DNA of 64,000 bases from positions 65,859,382 to 65,923,381 of the forward strand of contig CM042016.1 of NCBI GenBank assembly GCA_023525715.1, in the 5' to 3' direction. Each line of letters starts with the position of its first letter. Positions within the stretch are counted from its first letter, which is position 1. The position numbers and the translations under genes are program-made. Source of the DNA: Cichorium intybus (lineage: Eukaryota; Streptophyta; Magnoliopsida; Asterales; Asteraceae). This document shows positions 38,227-51,965 of the stretch, piece after piece. The notes under the pieces are model-generated. The model was not told the DNA's origin and made no database searches. It saw only the letters and a program-made list of their open reading frames with translations.

Positions 38227-38641
38227 AGTTAGGAATTAATTTTAGTTGGTTTAATATTTTATTTATAGGGACTAAAAATGTAAAATATAATAGTTATAGG
38301 TTTTATTGGGTTAATCGGTGTGAACCGAACAACACTTGGTTGTTCGGTTTGGTCCTTGTGGTCAACAACCCTTGTGGGCTTGATTGATCGGTCCATGGGC
38401 TTAGGTTTGTTTAGAGTTTTAGGCCTAGTGTATTTAAGGCTAAAATAGCCTCATTTGTAGGTGGGTCGTCTCGAAATTGGTGGTAAGTAAAGAGAGAATT
38501 TGTTGAGTGTTCTTGGCAACCACAAACTTATGTACTAGTCTTTGATTTATACAAAGAGTGCATTGAATTTTGGATTAAATCTCCTTGTCTTCTTATGTTT
38601 GATTGATATCATTGTGATCTAGAGAGTATTGTGGACCTGCA
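38227..38641 (+). repeat. 3' LTR of the short-LTR Copia element
   Basis: Direct repeat of 22484-22885. Its first base is A instead of T (AGTTAGG), after the tract GAGGGAGAT. Ends GTATTGTGGACCTGCA. Confidence 0.88.
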
Positions 38642-38646
38642 ACAAC

Positions 38647-38780
38647 CCTCTTCATAACTGGATCCTGATCAGATAGAACTAATATATGTTGCTTCTTGAA
38701 CGCCTTAAGAGAGGATTCTAATAACGATACATATGATTCTATGTTTTCGTGACTGGTCAAACCAGCTCCAAGTGTCACTC
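38647..38780 (-). pseudogene. FAR1/MULE transposase, middle fragment
   Basis: On the - strand: VTLGAGLTSHENIESYVSLL, then LVLSDQDPVMKRVV. The Asp of SDQDP is the second catalytic Asp of MULE/FAR1 transposases and is kept. Upstream it joins in frame to SIDSHKR at 44411 across the LTR element 38781-44410, with a TGA at the junction. Downstream it joins to 22478. This proves that one gene was split by two separate insertions. Confidence 0.8.
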
Positions 38781-39076
38781 TGTTGAAACATTATTTGACA
38801 ATAAATGCAGAATAAGAATGACACCAATCAAGAATCCGATGTGTCGAATGATTCAATTGAACAAAGTTTTTTAATGGGGTTTTACAATGTATGTTTTACT
38901 ATGTGTTTCTCTCTCTATCATGTAACTCACTCCCTCTAGAATCATTAACTACAAAATAATGAATAAAACACTATTTATAGTCTAATAAAAAAATGAGCCC
39001 AATGCACAAGCCCACAATCATAATTGGGCCTTCCTAATGCCATAAGTCATAAACATGTAGAACTTTGCACCCAACA
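38781..39076 (-). repeat. 3' LTR of the short-LTR element
   Basis: 296 bp, TGTTGAAAC...TGCACCCAACA. Confidence 0.9.
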
Positions 39077-42000
39077 ATCTCCCTCTCAAAGATCGGAATA
39101 GATGACGTGGCATAGGAAGCGGATCAAGAAACACGTAAATAATAATCTTTGACAATCTTCTCGAATGACCAATAATAACAATCTCCCCCTTTTTATGATC
39201 AATGAGATCATAAAACTATACGGTCACGAGGACGCGCCCGATCCCGAAAAAAAATCAGTCCAAAACTCCTTCTCGAAAAATGAATAATTTGCAAGACCAA
39301 ATAAAAATCTCATTTCTTTATGAGAATCAGTCCATTGTATTTTGCCCAATCTTTAGCCTATTTCATTAGAAGTCCATCAAAATAAATTTTTCATCGGTCC
39401 GCTGAATTGACATAATAACCCGAATGACTTCATTGAACTTTTGGAAATCATGAAGAACTTTCCTGGTCATGCTGCAGAGTCAATAATCATTTTAAATACT
39501 ACTCGGAATCACATCAAGGGATTTCTGAACAACTACCTGCTAAGGTTTGCAAAGAATGACTTGGAGTTGTGTTCCTACTACAAACAGCCATTGGATAAAC
39601 ACATTCAAATTGAATTGTGATACGTGCGGCACGAATTATAAAACTCAGAAAAGAATCTCAACTATTTAATATCCCTTTTCTTTTCCAATATAATAATCGT
39701 GTATATACTTCCATGGTTCGTTTCCCTTGTGAGTAACCGGGAGATGTTAAGTACATATGCAACTTCATTTCTTTGTAACCGGACAAAGAAATCCTTAATA
39801 AATTGCCGCCATTAATGAAAAATGTCATTTTCTCATGGACGCATCTACATTGTAGACTGATCCCGCATCTAATGCTTTTGACGTGGCCTAGCCATACAAT
39901 CCGGATAAAAAGAAATAGAAAACAGGTATACGTATGCACATAGGACCATGTTCCAACTTCATTTTGATAACCAGAAAAAAGAGCTCCTATTGTACGAATT
40001 GCAGCCATATGATGCACAAAAAGGAGATTGAGATGTGAGAGAGACAGCTAGGAGAGAGTTCTAGGTAGTGTACATCCACTCATTTTAGATTTCTTTGCAT
40101 CCTTTTAACCGGATAAAGGAAGGTGTGGCAAGAATCCCGGTTGGATATGAACCAAACTAAACATGTAACCAAACCCAAAATGGTTGAGTGTGTCCTTCCC
40201 CCATCACCCATTTGACATGTACGATTATCAGAGAGAGGCCTGTTGCATGAGATGGTGACAACACCAAGAGTTGTTTCTCAATGCTCCAGCTGTACCTAAC
40301 TTGTCCTTTTCCAGTCGCGATTACACAATTTCTTTTGATATTTTGTCCAAAAGAGAATAGCCATGTGAACGTTTCCCTGTCCAACATTTAATGTTGAACA
40401 GTCTTCCTTTTATTTGAACAAGAGTGTCAAAAGACAAGACATGAATTCGTACAAAAAGCACGTCTAAGCCCTTTTCATTTTACTAAAAAACATGACTTTT
40501 CCATGCAATCATATGTGGTTGTATTTGAGAGAACCGAGTGATCAGTGTTTTCTTTTTCATTTCCATTCAATAAAACATTCAAAACAGAAGATCTTCATAA
40601 TTTTCGTCTTGGCACAATCGAGTTCAGAAGAGAATGAAACATGAAATCGGAGTCTCAAAGCAAGGAATTTTCAGAAACATCTTGAAGAATGTATGAGCAT
40701 CATAATGCGAAGGTAAAGTGGAGAGTTCAAAACCAAACACATGAAATCGATGCATATAATGTTTGATAGCATTGTTATTGTTTTTCTCTTGTGATACTTA
40801 CGTTTTTCTTTTCAGGTTCAAAAGAAGATAAAGCTATAATAGACTCTTCTCTACTCCGATCAGATCAAAACTCTGAAGAGTGTCAAGGGTTCGTAGTCGT
40901 CTTCTCCATTTCATCAGTTCCGAAGAGTTTCAACTCTTCGTAGTCATCTTCTCCATTTCATCAGTTCCGAAGAGTTTCAACTCTTCGTAGTCATCTTCTT
41001 CATCTCAGAGCTCCGAAGAGTATCAAAACTCCGAAGAGTATCAAGAAGAGTATCAAGAATTTGGTGTCGATCATCAATCCTTCCATTCCGAAGGGTTTCA
41101 AGAATTCGGAGTCGTCTTCTTCATCACATCAGTTCTGAAGAGTTTTAAGAATTCGGAGTCTTCAACAAACTATATGATTTCTTGAATTTTTGGGAACGCA
41201 AATCATTTTTGAACATTTTGAATCGAAGTTCTCATAACACCACTCCGAAGATCTAAAGAAAAATCATCAAATTTTCTTGGTCTTTTGGTTGGAACCAAAA
41301 AATCATCATATCTTTCATTATACCAACCCGAATTCCTCAAGAAATTTCTTCTATGAACACAAGTTTCTGAAAATTTTATTTTAACCACAATAAACTTTTT
41401 TTATCAATTTTCACATCTGATTTTGAAATATGAACAACTTCAGAACATTTATTCTTAGGAACCCACATCATTTTTGTTTTCGACCTTTTCTTATTCTTTT
41501 TCATCTTTTTGAACTTATGAACACAAGAACTGAATTATGAGCTTTGTTCATCTTTGTGAAATTTATCAAAAACCTTCAGATTATGAACCCTTCGGATTTG
41601 ATAATTTCGATTTTCAACTAAAGTGGGTTTTCTATAAGGTTTCATACCTTCAAACATGTCATTTGAAACTGAAGAACAACCATATTCAGATTTCATTCTC
41701 TTTGAAGATTTTGCAACAAATAACACTTTCACCAAACATTTTTCTTTCAAATCCAACTCCCCCTTAACCTCTGCATCTTTCTTTTCAGGTTGAGGAACAA
41801 GTGTAGATCCGAAGTATTCATCAGAATTTCCTAAAACATGAAGATGAAGAACATCATCTTCAAAGTCTTGAGGAACAAGAAGGCCATTTGCATCTTCAAC
41901 AAGAGAAACATACTTTTCTACTGATTTTCGATTTTTAACCCTTGTTTACTGTCGATTTCCCTTAAAATCTTTAACATTTTCTGAGAACAAATGTTTGTGT

Positions 42001-42520
42001 AAATCATGTTTCAAGTGATGAAAAACAAGTCTTCCATATGAATCTTTCTCTCCATCAGAAATGAGTGTGTCATTTGTAATATTCTGATTTCTGAAAACAA
42101 GACCCAAAAATTATTCAAATGATACTTTGTATTTGAGATTATCAACACAAACAGTCCATAATTTCGAATTTGTTGCTTCCATTTTCGTTCTAAACATTAA
42201 ACAATACCCAGATCTGGAATAAAACTAGAGAGAGAAAATGGATCTGAAGTGGCTTTTTAGAGAGAGAAAGTAGATCTGATATGATTTATAGTGAGAGAAA
42301 TAGATCTGAACAAAATTTCAATGATAAAAACGAGATCTGAACCAATATTGATGAACAAAAACTGATCAAAGATGATCAACTAAGCAAAATATTGATTCCA
42401 TATCAGAAAAACTCTCAAAAATTGAAGATCCAGATCTGAAATTTGAATTCTGATTGATCCTTGAAAAACTCTCAAATCAAGAACCGATCCTTGAAATAAT
42501 TTGTTACATCTTCGAGGTTA
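39077..42520 (-). other. Non-coding internal region with possible captured sequence
   Basis: No retroelement domain. - strand frames at 39658-40017 and 40157-40387 have no recognised motif. 40891-41165 is a tandem-repeat block. 42180-42480 is rich in AGATCTGA motifs. I cannot say whether any part is a captured host gene. Confidence 0.45.
40891..41165. repeat. 47-bp tandem repeat with an internal palindrome
   Basis: Units start TCGTAGTC at 40891, 40938 and 40985 (period 47), then degrade. Each of the first copies contains GAAGAGTTTCAACTCTTC, an 8+8 inverted repeat that would form a short hairpin. Confidence 0.8.
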
Positions 42521-42533
42521 GGCTCTGATACCA
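42521..42533 (-). other. Primer-binding site (initiator Met tRNA)
   Basis: Reads TGGTATCAGAGCC on the - strand, an exact match, one base from the LTR. Confidence 0.9.
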
Positions 42534-42599
42534 ATGTTGAAACACGATTTGACAATAAATGTAACAACCGTTGTTTTCATGTAACGACCGTTTAAAAAA

Positions 42600-42764
42600 A
42601 ACGTTGTGAATAGTAACTCCGGTGTGAATAGTACTCCGGGGTGAATAGTAACTACGGCATGAATATTAACTCCGACGTGAATAGTACCCGAGAAATGAAG
42701 TAAGCGCTTACCTCATGAATAGTGACGATGACGTCGTGAATAGTGTTTTCAAGCCCTATAAATA
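42600..42764 (+). promoter_or_regulatory. LTR promoter: GAATAGTA repeats and TATA box
   Basis: Five to seven spaced copies of a GTGAATAGTAACTCCGG-like unit, period about 20, lie upstream of TGACGTCG (about 42728) and the TATA box TATAAATA (42757-42764). This arrangement looks like an LTR enhancer plus core promoter. Confidence 0.55.
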
Positions 42765-43607
42765 GAGGCCCAACTTCTTCATTTCAACCCACAACAAACA
42801 CCAAACAACCATACGATATTGGGGAGTGTTCTGGTGAGGAAAATAGGTCGGGTGGAGTTAGGAAAGAGCGGTAGCCGGTAACGAGGTGCTCGGGAAGTGT
42901 TGGAAGAGCGGAACGGGAAACGTGCCAAGGCTTTGCGAAAATGCCAATCTTAAGTGAGTAATCGTTATCGTATTTCCCTAATAGTTTATAAATGTTAAAC
43001 TATCAAATGTGGAGGTTATACTATTCGTAATTCCATAAATTATACTAAATGATTTACTTACAAGGGCGCAGCCTAGGCCGATTACATGGGATCTGGTTGT
43101 TGGATTTTTCGAAAGGCTAAAATGCTGAAAGGATCCTGCCACCTCATCTAATCTTCTACCTGGTCATTCTTTACTTGATAAATCATGAGGTATCATATTG
43201 GAATTATTGAAGAGAATACAAAACAGAGTAATGATGTGATCTGTAGTAGTAGTGTCGGTTGAAATAGTGGTTTACCTATAAATAACTATATAGGTACAAA
43301 TCAAGCAGTTATAGCAAGTGATAGGAAACAAAGGGTAAATCAAGGTGAGTTTCTCACTACATTGTGTAGACGTTGTATGTGCTTTACTTTAGTTTTGTGT
43401 GCTTATACGATGTTCGTGGATAGTACCAAGCTGTGTGTATTTTATTGATATTATATCTTCCTGTTATAGTTGTAAGGGTTGGTGTATGGTGTGTGGTTAG
43501 TACTAGACGTGTCTAGGTCTAGTATGTAGATAATACGGGGTCGACAAACTGAGCAATATAGGGTGGCTCGATGTACTTAGCAATATAGAGATGTCCGCAA
43601 GACGCAC

Positions 43608-43805
43608 TGAGCAGATACGCATGGCTCGACGCACAGAGTATGCGCGGCTCTGAGTGCTGAGCGGTGGGGTTTGATTTATTGAGCATATATACATGACTCG
43701 ATGTACAGGGTATGCGCGGCTCTGAGTGCTGAATGGTGGAGTTTAAACTATTGAGTAGATACGCATGACTCGACAAACAGAGTATGCGCGGCTCGAAATG
43801 CTAAG
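43608..43805. repeat. 72-bp tandem repeat
   Basis: Units begin TGAGCAGATACGCATG (43608), TGAGCATATATACATG (43680) and TGAGTAGATACGCATG (43752), each followed by GAGTATGCGCGGCTC or close to it. Almost three copies. Confidence 0.85.
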
Positions 43806-44410
43806 TAAAAGACTATAATTCAACGTACTTGGTAGAGCAGGTTATGTGTGATAAATAGCTGTATTTTCTTATAGGGGTTGAGCATATGTGATTAACATGC
43901 TGTGTAGATGTTGGAACTCACTAAGCCGTGTGCTTATCCTTTCCCTATTAAATTACCATTTCAGGTTTTACAGGTGAAAATGACGGCTAGGCATGACGGA
44001 TACACACTGATGCAGCTTATCTGAGGATCTACGTTGTGAATCGATGTAAAATATTTTTGAATGTTATTCAAAATGTTAATTATTAATATTCATTTAAGTA
44101 AGGATGTTTTCTTTAAAAGTGGGGTGTTACAATAAATGCAGAATAATAACAAACACCAATCAAGAATCCAATATGTCGAATGATTCGATTGATCAAAGTT
44201 TTACAATGGGGTTTTACAATGTGTTTGATACTCTCTCTCTCTCTCTCTATCATATGACACCACTCAATCTAGGATCATTAACTATGAAATAATGAATAAA
44301 ACACTATTTATAGTCTAATAAACAAATGAGCCCAATGCACAAGCCCACAAACATATGCGGATCTTCTTAATGCCACCAAGTCATAAACATGTAGAACTTT
44401 GCACCCAACA

Positions 44411-45200
44411 CACTCATCTCTTGTGGCTGTCAATACTAGTAAATGGAACAAACACCGTGTTATACCTAAAATTTTTTAACATTAACTTACTTACAACATG
44501 TAAACACACATAATAATAGTATAAACCATATGAAACAAATACCTATTGGTTTTGAATGTCGCATTGAATGAGATAACATCACTAAATTCTTTGTAATGAA
44601 GCTTGGCAGTTTCATCAGTCCAAAACAAACAATCAAGCTTCTTGTCTAGTGTCTTGTATTCAAATGAGAAGTTGGAAACATGATTCATTCGATCATTGAA
44701 CTTGTTAACCAGATACTGAGCATCTAATTCTCCTAGGTGGTAATTCAAATCATGAGAAAAATTCTTAAAATCCTCAACATTACCACCTCGATAAGTATAA
44801 CCTCCAATAAGTGCACAAAGAAGCCTGTGAGAAAGAGTAGGACCAACATTTTGGCTTCTCATCTTAAATGTAAATGACTTTTTGTATATGTCCAGTTTTC
44901 TTTTTAGTTTTAGACAAATGTATGTTCTTCTTCGTATACAACAGATGACTATGCTTCTCCTCTACTTTATATACAATAAACTCTGATGATCCTAGAATAA
45001 TTGCACACTTTATCCCTACTTCACATTCTGATCGAATTAAGTTGCATTTCTTTTTCAATCGACTTTTAGCATCCAATGTGTCAACTTTGGACGTGTTAGG
45101 AACACGTTGGCAATTACACATAAAATGTCTCATTGTTTCCATACCGTTTTCTTTTTTAAAAGTGGCTTTCCTAACATCAAAACCACTCTCTACTGTAAAA
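44411..45200 (-). pseudogene. FAR1/MULE transposase, DNA-binding and N-terminal catalytic part
   Basis: - strand. FAR1-type zinc domain: ESGFDVRKATFKKENG, HFMCNCQR, CEVGIKCAIIL and KVEEKHSHLL. A one-base frame change near 44863 leads to the transposase: GGNVEDFKNFSHDLNYHLG, DAQYLVNKFNDRM, LDCLFWTDETAKLHYKEFSD, VISFNATFKTNR. The first catalytic Asp, normally SFDATF, is Asn (44563-44565). A 77-bp GT-AG intron fits at 44466-44542, after which YNTVFVPFTSIDSHKR resumes up to the LTR-element junction. These proteins excise and insert MULEs, or act as transcription factors when domesticated. This one is dead. Confidence 0.82.
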
Positions 45201-45317
45201 AAAATAATACATTATAGAACCACCAGGGGAAGAATATTCATTGCTAGAAACTGACTCATTCAAATTTGAACCACCTTAAATGTAAAGATAAAAGTGTAAA
45301 GATATAGAATTCAAAAG

Positions 45318-45572
45318 TTATACAAAAGTGAACAAATATATGTAATTACCATGTTTTGGACAAATATACAAAAGTGTAAAGATATAGAATTCAAAAGATA
45401 TGAAAACACATCTTTTAGTATTAGGGACTGATTCGGGTGTAGAAGTTGAAGCATCAACATCATTCAGAATATCATCTAAATCAACACCATGTTCTTGCTT
45501 AAGAGTTTCAAGAGCTTCACAAGTTTTGATAGGCGACTTATTGTATTGGACACCATAAAAAAGAAAAGACAA
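45318..45572 (-). pseudogene. Possible upstream exon of the FAR1/MULE gene
   Basis: - strand frame with acidic, Ser/Thr-rich sequence (LKQEHGVDLDDILNDVDAST and SVPNTKR), followed by hydrophobic sequence that is probably intron. Acidic N-termini are common in FAR1-related proteins and the position is right. No domain is recognised. Confidence 0.4.
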
Positions 45573-45728
45573 TAATCATATAAATTAAAATGAAATAAAA
45601 CTTCATTTATTCAATTTAGAAATCGTTATCAAATTGCATATGAATCAAAGGCTCATTGATACGATGATGTTATAACATCATCCAATGTTTAAAACCAAAT
45701 AAAAACCGAAAATAAAAACTTGCTAAAC

Positions 45729-45890
45729 TCATTCATATCTTCTAATACCCTTGCACTTCTCATGAGTTATGATATTCTTCATGCGACAATTACGAGAATC
45801 TTGATAACCCAAATCGCCACATGCACCACATTTGCGAGTAGGACGACGCTGAATCTCGGTTGTTGAACATTGATTCCTTGATTGAGACAT
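45729..45890 (-). pseudogene. Zinc-knuckle-like exon
   Basis: ATG at 45888-45890. The product includes RRPTRKCGACGDLGYQDSRN followed by C, a CCHC-like knuckle in which the His position is Tyr and the last spacing is one longer. In MULE proteins such knuckles usually sit at the C-terminus, so a 5' position is unusual. It may be the tail of another element or an alternative first exon. Confidence 0.45.
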
Positions 45891-46115
45891 TTTGTTGTCA
45901 AACAAAATAACAATGCTGAAAAACCTTTGATCTTGAAAATGCAGTAAAACTACACAACAATGGAAGGAATAAATATACAAACGAAATAGTTTTGACCAAG
46001 TAAAACATAGAAAAATACATTTTCTAAAATTATGGGATTTGATCAAACATTACTTAATCAATAATTATATTAAATTAAGTAATTAACCCTATCTAAAACC
46101 GGGAATAAAAAACCG

Positions 46116-46859
<744 letters not shown>

Positions 46860-47480
46860 AAATATAAACATTGTAAATTGTCATTAACATATTCATAATG
46901 TGAATTATTAAAAAGCAGATTTACTTGTGAATTTCAATATTAGTATATTCAAATGCACAAAAGGTAATTATTATTAAATAATTACAATTTGAATCTTTAA
47001 AAGGAGATTTTTTTGGTTCGTTTAAATATTAGGACATTTAACTTTCACAAATTGAATTATTCTTAATAGAAAGTTCAAAATGTGAATTATTGAAAACTTT
47101 TTACTTGTTGAGTTTAAATATTTATTAAAAAAGTTAACAATGTGAATTTGAATATTAGGACATTTAAAACTGATAAAGTGAATTATTCTTAAAAGAATTT
47201 TTACAATGTTTATTATTAAAATATTTTTCCTCTGAGTTTGAATATTAATACATTTAAAATTCACAAACTAACTCTTCTTATTAAAAAGTTGATAATGTGA
47301 ATTATTAAAAGCTTCGAATTAATATTCAGACATTTACATTTACAAAAGAGAATTTTTACTAAATAATTACAATGTGAATTATTAAAAGGATTTTTTTGTG
47401 AGTTTGAATACTAGGAAATTTAAAATTCACAAACTGAAATCCTTATGAATATGTTAGTTATTTTGAATTCTCATAGAAAT
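46860..47480. repeat. Degenerate AT-rich tandem repeat
   Basis: A keyword AATGTGAATTATTAAAA recurs in varied form at about 46898, 46988, 47079, 47140, 47200, 47292 and 47369, with GTTTGAATATTAGGACATTT between copies. Period drifts between 60 and 95 bases. It recalls the TGTGAAT-rich core at 20921-21936. Confidence 0.6.
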
Positions 47481-47675
47481 TTACATGTAAGTTTTACTTG
47501 GGGTGTGCACCAAACCGCACAAACTGCATAAACCGCCCACACTGCACCACACCGCACCGCATAATTAGGTTTTGGAACACCACTGTACGGTTTGCGTTTC
47601 ATAATTTTAGGAAACCACACTATGCGGTGCAGTTTGCGATTTAGAGTCACAAAACTGCAGTTCAAACCTTACCGC

Positions 47676-51117
<3,442 letters not shown>

Positions 51118-51207
<90 letters not shown>
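51118..51207. repeat. (TA)n loop of the hAT MITE, right part
   Basis: About 45 TA units. Confidence 0.92.
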
Positions 51208-51209
<2 letters not shown>

Positions 51210-51589
51210 CAAAATTTACGGTATTAAAACCGCACAAACCGCCCGCACCAAACCGTACTACATTATGCAGTTTAGGCCCTTTGTGGTGCGGTCTGTGGTT
51301 TTTAAAAAACTCAAACCGCATATGAGGTGCGGTCTGCGGTTTTGCCTCTAAACCGTACCGCTCTGCACCGCGTACACCCCTAAGTTTTACAGCAGTTAGA
51401 CAAAGTCCAAGAATAAAGGACATTCTTTCTTTAAAACAGCCCACACCAATACAAATAGACAGTAGTCTTGTCAAGAAAACTAGAATGAAGAAAACAATAG
51501 GTTGGTTTATATTTTAATTACATGTTAATAAAATTATCTATTATTAACATATATTAATTTCTAACAAGTTTTTCAATAAATTTCAAGCA

Positions 51590-51965
51590 ATGACAAGAAA
51601 GAGAAAACATACATCCAAACTAGTAAAAAAGGAAAAGACTGGCACAAAGAAAAGAAGAGTAGAAAAAAAGAAAAAATACCCATAGATCCAAAGAAATCTG
51701 CATCGCTAAGAACAAGTGAGCACGTAGACACTATATACGTTATCAAATAATTGAATAGAGACAAAAAAAGCAGTGAGAGAAATATGCTTTGGCTCATTGT
51801 TACGAATGTCACTAGATGGACTATTGGGAAAACTTTCATGATATGTAATGAACCAATTCAAACCAAAGGACATGAAGGTTTACTTACCAGAAGGTTCAAT
51901 ACAGATCACAAAAGAGTTGGTCCACAACTTAACTGGAATTCTGATGGGCAAGAAAAACTTATATG
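51590..51965 (+). pseudogene. Ulp1-like transposon gene, copy 2, 5' part
   Basis: From ATG 51590 the product begins with a very basic stretch (TRKRKHTSK, TKKRRVEKKKKYP) that looks like a nuclear localisation signal. After in-frame stops (TAG 51683-51685 and others), the same frame carries CFGSLLRMSLDGLLGKLS, YVMNQFKPKDMKVYLPEG and ITKELVHNLTGILMGKKN. This is the domain seen in copy 1 at 5560-5750. The Gypsy element at 51966 cuts it, and the frame resumes at 61863 (DIEQCDPYLKEFVE). Despite the stops the frame is never shifted in this part. Confidence 0.7.

Larger units (their letters stand above)
42560..44131 (+). repeat. Solo LTR with ATAAA target duplication
   Basis: 1572 bp, TGTAACAACCG...GGGGTGTTACA, flanked by ATAAA at 42555-42559 and 44132-44136. 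The ends are typical of plant Gypsy LTRs. It carries promoter-like repeats and a TATA box near its start, plus a 72-bp tandem array. Confidence 0.85.
38781..44410 (-). mobile_element. Short-LTR non-coding retrotransposon
   Basis: LTRs of 296 bp (38781-39076) and 299 bp net (42535-44410, split by a solo LTR), with perfect target duplication CACTC (38776-38780 and 44411-44415). On the - strand the LTR starts TGTTGGGTGCAAAG. An exact initiator-Met PBS adjoins the right LTR, and a purine tract (AGAGGGAGAT) adjoins the left. The 3.46-kb internal region has no gag or pol I can recognise. This is a non-autonomous element of unknown parent, close to a LARD/TRIM type by structure. Confidence 0.85.
42535..44410 (-). 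repeat. 5' LTR of the short-LTR element, split
   Basis: The first 25 bases are at 42535-42559 and the rest at 44137-44410. The break is the solo LTR 42560-44131 plus its duplicated ATAAA. Confidence 0.88.

Noticed and set aside
39658..40387. 119- and 76-codon frames as captured host genes
   Set aside because: No recognisable motif, and codon pattern is not convincing without a search.
43503..43776. Ser/Tyr-rich - strand frames
   Set aside because: Translations of the 72-bp tandem array in the solo LTR.
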